64,000 nucleotides of DNA from Didymella arachidicola (Eukaryota; Ascomycota; Dothideomycetes; Pleosporales; Didymellaceae): contig CM049988.1 of NCBI GenBank assembly GCA_016630955.3, forward strand, positions 1,922,001-1,986,000. Direction: 5' to 3'. The notes under the pieces were generated by a model that had not been told where the DNA came from, searched no databases, and saw only the letters and a program-made list of their open reading frames with translations. Of the stretch, positions 10,813 to 22,365 are shown piece by piece (position 1 is the first letter of the stretch; every line of letters begins with the position of its first letter). The position numbers and the translations under genes were made by a program.

Positions 10813-12676
10813 ACGTACCCCACAGGCGAGCTGATCAACGGGCGAGCTGATCACTTTTGCCAAGACCCTACCAAAACCTGACCCGTTATGGCCCAAAACA
10901 CCACACTCTGGCCCTGCAAGGTGCTGCGCGGCCTAGAATATTATTCAGAGACCTCTTCTACATCTTGCTTACACTTCGCGCGTTGTGCCCTGTCTAATTG
11001 CACCTTCCACAGCGCCTTTGGGTTGGCTCACCCTCTTGATCACGCACCTGCTTCTTTGCCCTCTTTCTATCACTACGCGCCCCAAACTCCTTTAGGGCTG
11101 CTAGTCGCTGCCTATCTTTAACTATTAGTGTCCCTTCCTTCTGTACCTGCTTCCTTTTGTGTGATTTTCGTCGCGTAGCAGCCTTATTGGCTGCTCGAAG
11201 CTCACTAATCTCCTGTTGTGCCAAAACCAGCTTGTGCGATAAAATAGCTCCCCTCTTTGGGTAGTGCTCAAGCGCGCTGAGCACAGAGTTTGGTCAGCTA
11301 CCCTGCTGCTTCTTATATTTCTCTCGAAGCAGAGTTGATTGCGACCCGAATTCCAGGGTATTGCTTGGGGTTTGCGACTGCCAGGGCTCGTTGTTGGTGG
11401 GGAGTGGTGGTGATGGAGTCCGCAGTTTCACATCAAGGGCCATTATGACCCGTTCTGGGTCATAAGGAACCAATCCAGCACCTCGGAACCCTCCTTGGAT
11501 GTTGCTAGTAGTAAACACTGCATTATAGGCTGCCTTAAAGCATGGCAGGAACTCAGTCTTTGTAATGTGGGCTAATCCGGTTGCGCATAAGCATTTCGGC
11601 TTGGCGCCTATACGCCTGCTTTAAAGGGGCAAAACAGCCCACATCTAGCGGCTGTAGGAGGTGTGATGAGTGCGGAGGCATACATAGGGTAACAATCTTG
11701 TTACCCTTGCAGTATTGCTGGAATTGGAGCGAGTTGTGGCTCTCATGGCCATCAATAACCAGCAGACGGTGTGTACCCACAGTACGCTCCTTTAAATAGG
11801 CATCAAAGTGCTTTAACCACTCTAAACCAAGCTTATTAGTAGTCCAGCCGTTACTAGAGACTCTAATAACCTAATCCTAGGGCAGGTCTTCCTCTTTGTA
11901 CCAGCTAGAGAGGTAGTGACGCGCCTTGAAGATAATAAAGTGTGGAATAGCCTATCCTTTGGCATTCACACCCTGTATGACCGTTGTCCACTCCCGGTTG
12001 CCTGCCTGGACTGCCTTTGATCTTCCTTGTCTCTCTAAAGCTGTAACAACTGCTCTAGTAGATATCTGACCTATTATGAAGCTTGTCTCATCGAAATTGT
12101 ATGTGTCATTATCCTAGATGCCATACTTGGCTTTAATGTTGGCTACTAGGCTAAACCAGCCCTGCAAAAGCCCAGAATCCTCGCAGAGGGCTCTCTTGTA
12201 GTCATACTTGCGATTAAACTTCACTTTGAGCTCTGGTTGACGCTTTACAAACGTACTGGGCCAGTTTGTGCCAACATGGCCCATTCCACGCTCAGCGCGC
12301 AGGGAATTGGCCATAGCAGCCACATCTGCAAGCCGAGGGGGAAATCCTCGCTCGTCTAGCTCAAGTATGTGATCAACAATCACCTGCTCCTCCAGATTGT
12401 CCAGCCCTCGTGAGTTGGGCATAGTATCGCCTCGTGAAGGTCGTCCAGCGCGTCGTGTGCTTAGTGTACTCTGAGGCACCTTGTAGATAGCTGCAGCGCG
12501 TCGCTAGGAGAGATTCGCGTCTTGTTTAAGAGCTTAGAGCGCAAGCTGGATTTAAGTTTCCTTTAACGCGTTAATAATAGGTTATTGTTGAGGCATTGGT
12601 GTAGAGAGGGTACTTTGGTAGGGTCTTGGCAAAAGTAATCAGCTCGCCTGTTGATCAGCTCGCCCGTAGGGTACGT
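10813..12676 (-). mobile_element. Element D, Fot1-like, inserted in B (1,864 bp)
   Basis: The ends are ACGTACCCCACAGG and CCGTAGGGTACGT, with TA at 10811-10812 and 12677-12678. Each terminal repeat has GCGAGCTGATCA twice at a 16 bp period, followed by CTTTTGCCAAGACCCTACC. It sits in the 3' end of the B transposase. Confidence 0.9.
10941..12596 (-). pseudogene. Fot1-like transposase of element D, multiple stops
   Basis: The start Met is at 12596 (MPQQ). Readable blocks are the HTH-CENP-B segment (12114-12479, with TLSTRRAG and the FVKRQPELKVKFNRKYDYKR type sequence), VIDGHESHNS and LLQPLDVGCF (11553-11780), the TPSPPLPTNNEPW block (11294-11518) and a basic C-terminus (10994-11284). The knuckle is damaged: the end reads CGRCN, stop, GHNARSV. 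Stops at former Trp and Gln codons are RIP-like. Confidence 0.85.
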
Positions 12677-12823
12677 TACTTCTAAATAGTACTATTAACT
12701 ATAGTACAGTTTTACAGTATACTATAGCTAAGTGCGGTAGACTATAGTAGTTATACGGTTTTTTAATTTTCGTAAGAGGTAGCGCTTTAGTAATACCTAG
12801 CGGCTTGGTAGTAAACTATGTTA

Positions 12824-13195
12824 TTAGCTATATTAGCTATATCTAACAAGTAAGGGGGTGCTCCTTGCTATATAAGGTAAAGAACATAATTAATAATTTC
12901 TCTTTCCGCGTGCTTATCTAGATACCGTCGGCTAGGCATAGAATTAGCTCTTAAGAGCTGTCTAGTGCGTTGTTAGCTTAAGGTACTTTAGCGTAAGTTG
13001 TAGATAGCTACAGCGTGTTATAGGGAGAGATTTAGGTCTTATTTAAAAGCTAAGAGCGCAAGCTATATCTAGTACTTGTTTAACACGTTTATTTAGTGTT
13101 AGTTAGTAGGTATTAAGATAGTGTTAGTATTTTAGTATAGTTTTAGTAAAAGCATTCTACTAGAGTAGGCGTTCTATAAGCCTAGTAAGGATATT
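12824..13195 (-). mobile_element. Relic E, N-terminal end of a Fot1-like element, strongly RIP-decayed
   Basis: It is a minus-strand match to the element 2 family (ATACCGTCGGCTAGGCATAGAAT, about 12919-12942), with CpA almost fully converted to TpA. Its outer end near 13195 resembles the element 2/H terminus. Element B is inserted in it. A further 15 bp of E (7233-7247) is apparently left between A and B, and the rest of E is missing. Confidence 0.65.
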
Positions 13196-13208
13196 TTACA
13201 TAAGGTTA

Positions 13209-13922
13209 ATGTGTTTTATAAGCAAGTTAGCTATATAAGCAAGTCGGCTACCCTACTAACTTTAATTAATACACCTACTTCTAATTACTATAGCTCTACT
13301 ACTACGTACTTAACTATCTTATAATAAATCTAATATTATTCTTAGATCTATGGCTATTAATAGCTAGTAGTTGCAAAGCTCTAGACACGCTGTCTCTACG
13401 TATAGAGTCCTAAAGTTAACGCTAAACAATTAACACGCTAGAAAGCTTACCTAACGCGATTGCTAGCCTAACTTAAAGAAACTTACTATAATAGAAGAGG
13501 AGGTAATTACTAGCTACATAATTAAGCTAGATTTACGTAGCTTTGTGCCTACGTACGCAGTAATACGTAATATAGCCAATAGACTACTAGCTGCACGCGG
13601 TGCTGATTAGGTTAGCGTGTACTAGCTGCGTAACTTTATTAAGCGTACAGATACTCTTATAACGCGTTTTAATTAAGCGTATAATAGGCAGAGGGCTCTC
13701 TATAAGGATCTAGTCCTAATTAGAGGCTAGTTTAAGCTAGTTAAGTAGACAAAGGCTAGGTATAGTATCTACAACAAAGACGTCTATAATTTTAATAAGG
13801 TAGGCTTTTATAATAGGCAAGATTATAACTTAGCTTATTATATTAGAGTTAGAGAGGAGGAAGGCTAAAGGCTATCTAGCCTAGCGACTGTACGTAGGTA
13901 ACAGTGATAGCAGCTATTAATA
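13209..13922 (+). mobile_element. Relic F, 5' half of an element-3-type transposon, cut by G
   Basis: The end reads ATGTGTTTTATAAGCAAG, with the doubled motif (AAGCAAGTTAGCTA / AAGCAAGTCGGCTA, 17 bp period) of the element 3 family. The plus-strand transposase remnant includes the HTH region near 13430 and the segment matching element 3 up to the GNREWVTVI-type region at 13900. The second half is absent: at 13921-13922 the TA is followed by G, and beyond G comes the mirrored F, not the remainder. Confidence 0.75.
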
Positions 13923-15673
13923 ACGTACGTGTACAATAAGCAGGACAGTTAATAAGCGGGACACTTTTGCCAAGACTACACCAAAACTCACTCCATTATG
14001 GCCCAAAACACTACACTTTAGCCCTGCATAGGGTGAAACAAGCTGTGATATTACTTAGAGACCTCTTCTGCTCTATTATTGCACGTTCGCGCGTTGTGCC
14101 CACCCTCTCCGCACCGTCCACAGCGTCGTTGGGATGGTTCACCTCCTTCAGCGCGCACCTGGCGTCCTTCTCTTCTTTCCATCACTACGCGCGCCAAACT
14201 CTGACAGAGCAGTTAACCGCTGGCCCTCTTCAACCGTTAGGCTTCCCTCTGTCTAGATATGCCTTCTTTTGCGCGATTTACGTTCTGTAGCTAAGCTGTC
14301 TACATGCCTCTAAATCCTCTTCTTCACAAGCGTTAATTGCGACCCAAATTCTAGGGTATTCCTTGGGGTTTGCGACTGCCAGGGCTCGTTGTTTGTAGGG
14401 AGTGGTGGTGATAGAGTGCGCAGCTTCACATCAAGGGTTGATATGACCCATTCTGGGTCAAAAGGGACCAGTCCTGCGCCTCGGAACCCTCCCTAGATGT
14501 TGCTAGGGGTAATAGCTTTCTTGTGAGCCGCTTTAAAGCATGACAGGAACTCCTGCTTTGTAATGTGGTTAATCCGGTTGCGCATAAGCCGATTAACCTC
14601 ATCCCCGTACGCCTTCTTTAGAGGGCCAAAACAAGCCACATTAAGTGGCTGCATGAGGTGTAATAAGTGTAGAGGCATGCATAGACCTATAATATTGTGA
14701 TCCTTGCAGTATTCCTTAAATTCCTTAGAGTTGTGGCTCTCGTGGCCGTTGATAACCAGCAGTTGGTAGGTACCAACAGTACGCGTCTTTGTATGCTTGT
14801 TAAAGTGCTTTAACCAGTTAAAACCAAGCTTATTAGTAGTCTAGCCGTTCTTAGAGACAGCAACAATCCAATCCTGGGGCAGGTCATCGTCTTTGTACCG
14901 GTTAGACTGGTGGCGGCGGGCTTTGAAGATGATGTAGGGCGGGATTGCCCACCCTGTGGCATTGATGCCCTAGATGACCGTTACCCACTCGCGATTGCCT
15001 GACTGGACTGCCTTTGCCCGTCTATGGTTCTCTGAAGCTGTGACGACTGCTCCTGGGCTTATCTGGCCCATCATGAAGCCTGTCTCATCGAAGTTGTACG
15101 TGTCGTCGTCCTGGATGCCATACTTGGCTTTGGTATTGGCTACAAGGTCAAACCAGCCCTGTTTAACCTCAGGATGCTCACAGAGGGCTCGTCTGTAGTC
15201 GTACTTGCGATTGAACACCACTTTGAGCTCCTCCTGACGCGAAACGAACGTGCTGGCCCAGTTTGAGCCAACAGGGGCCAAACCGCGCTCTTTCCGCAGA
15301 GAATTGGCCATATCAGCCACAACTTTAAGCTAGGGGGACTCTCCTCGCGTGACCAACTCAAGTATGCGTATAACAATCACTTGCTTCTTAGCGCTGGTTA
15401 AATTCTGTAAGTTAGCCATAGTATCAACGCGTAAAGATCGTGCAGCGCGTTGTTAGTGCAGTGTGCTTTTAGGCACGTTGTAGATAGCTGCAGCGCGTTG
15501 CACTAAGAGGTTCGCGTCTTGTTTAAGAGCTTGAAGCGCAAGCTATATCTAACACTCTTTTAACGCGTTAAACTGCAGTTGTTAGGGAGGCATTAGTGTA
15601 GGAAGGGAGTTTTGGTATGGTCTTGGCAAAAGTGTCCCGCTTATTAACTGTCCTGCTTATTGTACACGTACGT
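13923..15673 (-). mobile_element. Element G, Fot1-like, at the palindrome axis (1,751 bp)
   Basis: Inverted ends ACGTACGTGTACAATAAGC and GCTTATTGTACACGTACGT have TA at 13921-13922 and 15674-15675. The doubled motif AATAAGCAGGACA / AATAAGCGGGACA has a 16 bp period, followed by CTTTTGCCAAGAC. The repeats are identical for 54 bp, then diverge (13977 onward). The element centre coincides with the centre of the whole inverted duplication at 14798. Confidence 0.92.
14051..15593 (-). pseudogene. Fot1-like transposase of element G, deleted and with stops
   Basis: The best block is 14970-15320: MADMANSLRKERG, the CENP-B-like tail, YNFDETGFMMG with the first catalytic Asp, and SGNREWVTVI. The His-Glu-Ser (INGHESHNSK-type, about 14745) and LMQPLNVACF (14650) segments follow with stops. 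About 110 bp of the coiled-coil region is missing near 14300 relative to D. The knuckle segment near 14075-14140 is readable. It is non-functional. Confidence 0.8.
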
Positions 15674-16387
15674 TATTAATAGCTGCTATCACTGTTACCT
15701 ACGTACAGTCGCTAGGCTAGATAGCCTTTAGCCTTCCTCCTCTCTAACTCTAATATAATAAGCTAAGTTATAATCTTGCCTATTATAAAAGCCTACCTTA
15801 TTAAAATTATAGACGTCTTTGTTGTAGATACTATACCTAGCCTTTGTCTACTTAACTAGCTTAAACTAGCCTCTAATTAGGACTAGATCCTTATAGAGAG
15901 CCCTCTGCCTATTATACGCTTAATTAAAACGCGTTATAAGAGTATCTGTACGCTTAATAAAGTTACGCAGCTAGTACACGCTAACCTAATCAGCACCGCG
16001 TGCAGCTAGTAGTCTATTGGCTATATTACGTATTACTGCGTACGTAGGCACAAAGCTACGTAAATCTAGCTTAATTATGTAGCTAGTAATTACCTCCTCT
16101 TCTATTATAGTAAGTTTCTTTAAGTTAGGCTAGCAATCGCGTTAGGTAAGCTTTCTAGCGTGTTAATTGTTTAGCGTTAACTTTAGGACTCTATACGTAG
16201 AGACAGCGTGTCTAGAGCTTTGCAACTACTAGCTATTAATAGCCATAGATCTAAGAATAATATTAGATTTATTATAAGATAGTTAAGTACGTAGTAGTAG
16301 AGCTATAGTAATTAGAAGTAGGTGTATTAATTAAAGTTAGTAGGGTAGCCGACTTGCTTATATAGCTAACTTGCTTATAAAACACAT
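15674..16387 (-). mobile_element. Mirrored relic F
   Basis: Exact mirror of 13209-13922, same truncation at the TA beside element G. The strong CpA depletion is shared by both copies, so the decay predates the duplication. Confidence 0.75.
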
Positions 16388-16400
16388 TAACCTTATGTAA

Positions 16401-16772
16401 AATATCCTTACTAGGCTTATAGAACGCCTACTCTAGTAGAATGCTTTTACTAAAACTATACTAAAATACTAACACTATCTTAATACCTACTAACTAACAC
16501 TAAATAAACGTGTTAAACAAGTACTAGATATAGCTTGCGCTCTTAGCTTTTAAATAAGACCTAAATCTCTCCCTATAACACGCTGTAGCTATCTACAACT
16601 TACGCTAAAGTACCTTAAGCTAACAACGCACTAGACAGCTCTTAAGAGCTAATTCTATGCCTAGCCGACGGTATCTAGATAAGCACGCGGAAAGAGAAAT
16701 TATTAATTATGTTCTTTACCTTATATAGCAAGGAGCACCCCCTTACTTGTTAGATATAGCTAATATAGCTAA
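16401..16772 (+). mobile_element. Mirrored relic E
   Basis: Exact mirror of 12824-13195 (CTATGCCTAGCCGACGGTAT at about 16655-16674). Confidence 0.65.
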
Positions 16773-16919
16773 TAACATAGTTTACTACCAAGCCGCTAGG
16801 TATTACTAAAGCGCTACCTCTTACGAAAATTAAAAAACCGTATAACTACTATAGTCTACCGCACTTAGCTATAGTATACTGTAAAACTGTACTATAGTTA
16901 ATAGTACTATTTAGAAGTA

Positions 16920-18783
16920 ACGTACCCTACGGGCGAGCTGATCAACAGGCGAGCTGATTACTTTTGCCAAGACCCTACCAAAGTACCCTCTCTACACCAA
17001 TGCCTCAACAATAACCTATTATTAACGCGTTAAAGGAAACTTAAATCCAGCTTGCGCTCTAAGCTCTTAAACAAGACGCGAATCTCTCCTAGCGACGCGC
17101 TGCAGCTATCTACAAGGTGCCTCAGAGTACACTAAGCACACGACGCGCTGGACGACCTTCACGAGGCGATACTATGCCCAACTCACGAGGGCTGGACAAT
17201 CTGGAGGAGCAGGTGATTGTTGATCACATACTTGAGCTAGACGAGCGAGGATTTCCCCCTCGGCTTGCAGATGTGGCTGCTATGGCCAATTCCCTGCGCG
17301 CTGAGCGTGGAATGGGCCATGTTGGCACAAACTGGCCCAGTACGTTTGTAAAGCGTCAACCAGAGCTCAAAGTGAAGTTTAATCGCAAGTATGACTACAA
17401 GAGAGCCCTCTGCGAGGATTCTGGGCTTTTGCAGGGCTGGTTTAGCCTAGTAGCCAACATTAAAGCCAAGTATGGCATCTAGGATAATGACACATACAAT
17501 TTCGATGAGACAAGCTTCATAATAGGTCAGATATCTACTAGAGCAGTTGTTACAGCTTTAGAGAGACAAGGAAGATCAAAGGCAGTCCAGGCAGGCAACC
17601 GGGAGTGGACAACGGTCATACAGGGTGTGAATGCCAAAGGATAGGCTATTCCACACTTTATTATCTTCAAGGCGCGTCACTACCTCTCTAGCTGGTACAA
17701 AGAGGAAGACCTGCCCTAGGATTAGGTTATTAGAGTCTCTAGTAACGGCTGGACTACTAATAAGCTTGGTTTAGAGTGGTTAAAGCACTTTGATGCCTAT
17801 TTAAAGGAGCGTACTGTGGGTACACACCGTCTGCTGGTTATTGATGGCCATGAGAGCCACAACTCGCTCCAATTCCAGCAATACTGCAAGGGTAACAAGA
17901 TTGTTACCCTATGTATGCCTCCGCACTCATCACACCTCCTACAGCCGCTAGATGTGGGCTGTTTTGCCCCTTTAAAGCAGGCGTATAGGCGCCAAGCCGA
18001 AATGCTTATGCGCAACCGGATTAGCCCACATTACAAAGACTGAGTTCCTGCCATGCTTTAAGGCAGCCTATAATGCAGTGTTTACTACTAGCAACATCCA
18101 AGGAGGGTTCCGAGGTGCTGGATTGGTTCCTTATGACCCAGAACGGGTCATAATGGCCCTTGATGTGAAACTGCGGACTCCATCACCACCACTCCCCACC
18201 AACAACGAGCCCTGGCAGTCGCAAACCCCAAGCAATACCCTGGAATTCGGGTCGCAATCAACTCTGCTTCGAGAGAAATATAAGAAGCAGCAGGGTAGCT
18301 GACCAAACTCTGTGCTCAGCGCGCTTGAGCACTACCCAAAGAGGGGAGCTATTTTATCGCACAAGCTGGTTTTGGCACAACAGGAGATTAGTGAGCTTCG
18401 AGCAGCCAATAAGGCTGCTACGCGACGAAAATCACACAAAAGGAAGCAGGTACAGAAGGAAGGGACACTAATAGTTAAAGATAGGCAGCGACTAGCAGCC
18501 CTAAAGGAGTTTGGGGCGCGTAGTGATAGAAAGAGGGCAAAGAAGCAGGTGCGTGATCAAGAGGGTGAGCCAACCCAAAGGCGCTGTGGAAGGTGCAATT
18601 AGACAGGGCACAACGCGCGAAGTGTAAGCAAGATGTAGAAGAGGTCTCTGAATAATATTCTAGGCCGCGCAGCACCTTGCAGGGCCAGAGTGTGGTGTTT
18701 TGGGCCATAACGGGTCAGGTTTTGGTAGGGTCTTGGCAAAAGTGATCAGCTCGCCCGTTGATCAGCTCGCCTGTGGGGTACGT
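16920..18783 (+). mobile_element. Mirrored element D with broken transposase
   Basis: Mirror of 10813-12676. The plus-strand transposase spans 17000-18655 with blocks at 17117-17482, 17816-18043, 18078-18302 and 18312-18602. It has identical nonsense positions to the left copy, including the damaged knuckle (GRCN then stop near 18602). Confidence 0.9.
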
Positions 18784-19140
18784 TATTGCTAGTATCTGCA
18801 TCTAATATTTCAGTGTTACAGGTGCGTGCGTTGTAGCCAGTCTTACTACAACACCTACAGTGCCTCTCTTTGCGCACCCTCTTCGCAGGCTGCTCAGATC
18901 CCTTACTACCACCACCTTCCTGTTTAGCAATTAAATCCTGTACCTCACCAACTGTAAGAGCTTCCCCTGTCTAAATATACTTTCTTTTACAACTGCGCTG
19001 CGTTGTAAGAGCCTTCATTGCCCTTTTTATGCCGTCTATTTCCCTTTTCTGCAACGTGTTAGCGTAGTCTATCTTTGCCACCCCCTTTAAAAGCTTTGCA
19101 AGCCCCTCTCTAATAGAAGACAGTAGTAAATCTCTGTATA

Positions 19141-20987
19141 ACGTGAGTGCATAGCGAGTGACGCGGATAAGCGAGTGACGCGCCCCAACAAGCCGATGGG
19201 TCTACCTACCTTCAAACCTCAATGGATCAACCACCAGACCTTGAATTACTTCCAAATGAAGAGAGAATCAATCTTGCACTCCAAGCAATTAAAAAACCTC
19301 AAGAACTAAGCGTGCGACGCGCTGCTGTAGTTTACAAGGTCTCAGAGGCAACTCTCCGCCGCCGACGCGCTGGAACGCGATCAACACGCGATACCCACCC
19401 CAAATCATCGAATCTTACTAAGGCAGAAGAGCAGACCCTTGTAAAGTACATAAGGAAGCTTGACCAGCAAGGATCTAGCCTAACGCTTCGTTGGGTTGAA
19501 GATATGGCTAATCAACTGCGCGCTGCACGCGACGCAGGCCCTGTTGGCTTGCGATGGGCCTCAAACTTCGTTAAACGCGAGCCTGGAGTCAAATCGCGAA
19601 TGACTCGACAGAGGGATCGCCAGAGAGTCCTCTGCAGCGACCCAGCTGTTGTTGAGCCCTAGTTTGACCTGGTACAGAACGTTAAGGCCAAGTACGGTAT
19701 CCTGGACGAAGATACCTACAACTTTGACGAGACTGGCTTCACTATGGGCGTTGGAAGTCGAGTCAAAGTAGTTACTGCATCAGAGAGACGTACTGAGCCT
19801 ATTGGAGTCCAGCAGGGAGATCGTGAGTGGGTGACTCTGATCGCTGCGATCAACGCGATGGGCTGGGCAATCGCGCCCTACCTTATCTTCAAAGCGAAGA
19901 ACCACGACGAAGCTTGGTTCCCTGATTTGAAGCCCCAATGGCGCATTGGGGTAAGTGACAACGGCTGGACTACCAACGAGCTTGGTGTAGCCTGGCTCAG
20001 GCACTTTATTAAGCGGATCAAAGGCCAGAGGGTAGGTAGCTACGTGCTGCTGATACTTGACGGCCACGAGAGCCACAAGTCGCTCTTTTTCCAGGAGCTT
20101 TGCGAGCAGAACAAGATAATTACCCTCTGTATGCCTCCGCACTCGTCACACATCCTTCAGCCGCTTGACGTGGGTTGTTTTGCCCCCCTGAAGCGAGCGT
20201 ACAGCAGAGAGATCAGAGGCTTGGCATTAGACCATATTGGCAGAATTGACAAGAAAGCCTTCATCGCGACCTTTGCAAAGGTATTTAAGCAGGCGTTTTC
20301 AAAGGCAAACATCACAGCAAGCTTTAAGGCAACTGGATTAGTGCCTAGAGATCCATCGGTGGTGCTATCAAAGCTTGATGTTAAGGTCCGCACGCCAACA
20401 CCGCCGCTCTTAGAGGAGCTCGAATGGAACCCTAAGACACCCACCAACGCCAATGAGATCCAGGCTTAATCAACGCTGCTTCGCGATCGTATTCAAAAGC
20501 ACCAAGGATCGTCACCAACTCCGATGGTTGAGATCGTTGATCAGCTGCAGAGAGGCACGGCAATGCTGCTGCATGGGCAGACGTTATTAGCAGCCCGAGT
20601 GCTGCAGCTTGAAGCGTCAAATAAAGCAGCCTCTGAGCGTAAATCACGGAAAAGAAAGCGTATTCAGAAGGGCGGAGACCTGTCAAAGGAAGAGGCAGAG
20701 GACTTAATAGCTCAACGCGACGTTAAGGCGCAGGTTGAAGGGGAGAGTCGTGAGGGTAGGGTTCGAACAGGTGCAGGCAAGAGCGGTAAAAGGCACTGTA
20801 AGCGCTGCGGAGAGATTGGTCACAATTCGCGCACTTGTAAGAAAGATGTAGTAGAGGTTAGCGATTAATATTCTGTACTGTAAGCTACAGTACAACGTTG
20901 TGGTGTTGTACTGTTGCAGTTAGTAGGCCTAACAGCTTGTTAGGGCGCGTCACTCGCTTATCCGCGTCACTCGCTATGCACTCACGT
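19141..20987 (+). mobile_element. Mirrored element C with transposase carrying two stops
   Basis: Mirror of 8609-10455. The plus-strand transposase spans 19222-20868. The same TAG at 19660 (former Trp) and TAA at 20467 (former Gln) are present, which shows the two arms share post-insertion RIP damage. Confidence 0.92.
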
Positions 20988-22365
20988 TAATTGTATACGC
21001 TTATAAATGTACAACACTTATAACTCAACCTCCTTTGCGCTAGTTGGTGTCTTAGATTCCTATAGGGTACTCTCTAGTAGTGGTGGTGTTAGCGTGCAAA
21101 GGACTACATTAAGGCTTAATAGCACCCGTTCTAGGTTAAAGGGGACCAAGCTAGAGCCTCTAAAGCCTCTACAGATATTATCTTTTATTATTGCCTTATT
21201 GTAGGCTGCCTAGAAGCCTGTAGTGAAGAACTCTTTCTTAATTTGTACCTTAGCGTACCGCGCCCAGTTGTTAACCTCAAGTGAGTACGCCTTCTTTAAG
21301 GGGCTAAAACAGGCCACGTTAAGTGGCTGCAACAGGTGCAACGAGTGTGGGGGCATACACAAGGTAACAATCTTGTGTTCTACGCAGTATTCTTTAAACT
21401 CTGCAGAGTTGTGGCTCTCGTGGCCGTTAATAATAAGCAAACAGTAGGTACCAATAGTACGCTCCTTAGTATGCCCGTTAAAGTGCTTCAACTACTTTAA
21501 TCTAAGCTTGTTGGTAGTCTAGCCATTCTCGCTGGTTGTAACTATCCAATCGCGAGGTAGGTTGGGGTATCAGACTGTAATCAGGACCTTGCCTTGGAAG
21601 ATAATAAAGGGTAGGATAGCCCAGCCTGCAGCGCAGATGCCTGTAATAATTGTAACCCACTCCCGGCTGCCTAGCTGCACGTCCTTAGGATTAGATCGCT
21701 TCTTAGAGCCTGTAAAGAGCCTCTAAGAGGAAATCACGCCTATTATAAACCCAGTCTCGTCAAAGTTGTAGGTGTCTTCGTCTAGTATACCGTACTTCTC
21801 CTTTGTTAACCTAACTAGCTCGAACTAGGGCTTAATAACGCGTCGGTCTTCGTTCAGGGCTTGTTAACGATCGTACGGTCGGCTACGTCGAAGCTTGATC
21901 TCTTTGGTACGCGTGTTGAACCTGCTTACCCACTGCATGCCAACAGGTCCTTCACCACGCGCAGCAGGCAGATTATTAGCTATATCTTGTACCATAGTCC
22001 TTGTTAGGCCTTTTCCCTGCGCGTTAAGCTTAAGTATACAGTCAACTATCGCCTCCTCTTCTATCTTTGTTAGCTTCTTTGAATTGGCCTTGCAGTCGCG
22101 TCGCGCAAGCTTTCCAGCGCGTCGGTCTATTAGCGTCAATCGGGGTACACCAAACGCTTTTAACGCGTAATTTACAGTATTAGGAGAAGTAGATTGTGTA
22201 GCTTAGATAGCAAGGTATAAAGTACCTTCGTTATAAGAAGATTGCACGTTGCGTTATAGTAGCATTGCAATAGTTGTTATAATTGTTACAAAGTTGGTAA
22301 GAGGTAGCGCTTTAGTAATACCTAGCGGCCCGGTGGTAAACCATGTTATAGTTCTTACTTAAGTA

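Larger units (their letters stand above)
7250..12821 (+). mobile_element. Element B, Fot1-like, interrupted by elements C and D
   Basis: The ends are ACATGGTTTACCACCGGG (7250) and its inverted match ending ACTATGT (12821), flanked by TA. The inner part of the repeat is CCGCTAGGTATTACTAAAGC. Removing C (8609-10455) and D (10813-12676) leaves about 1.86 kb, the usual size. The plus-strand transposase is broken: HTH and CENP-B segments at 7457-7732, INGHESH and LLQPLNVACF at 8105-8386, and a C-terminal piece at 10458-10800 whose knuckle reads CCSKTGYNARTC, with His changed to Tyr (CAC to TAC, a RIP change). Confidence 0.85.
5381..13976. repeat. Left arm of 18.8 kb inverted duplication (8,596 bp)
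   Basis: Every stretch I compared is the exact reverse complement of the right arm by the rule x' = 29596 - x. Stretches checked lie around 5461-5520, 7201-7260, 10456-10560, 13300-13450 and 13861-13976, and all mirrored reading frames translate identically. The only difference found is 5384 (T) against 24212 (G, expected A), inside the outermost ACGT. The arm contains elements A, B with C and D nested, relics E and F, and the first 54 bp of element G. It ends inside G's terminal repeat. Confidence 0.95.
16775..22346 (-). mobile_element. Mirrored element B with D and C nested
   Basis: Mirror of 7250-12821. The transposase pieces lie on the minus strand at 21864-22139 (HTH/CENP-B region) and 21210-21491 (INGHESH and LLQPLNVACF), and the C-terminal piece at about 18796-19138. 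The stops are the same as in the left arm. Confidence 0.85.
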
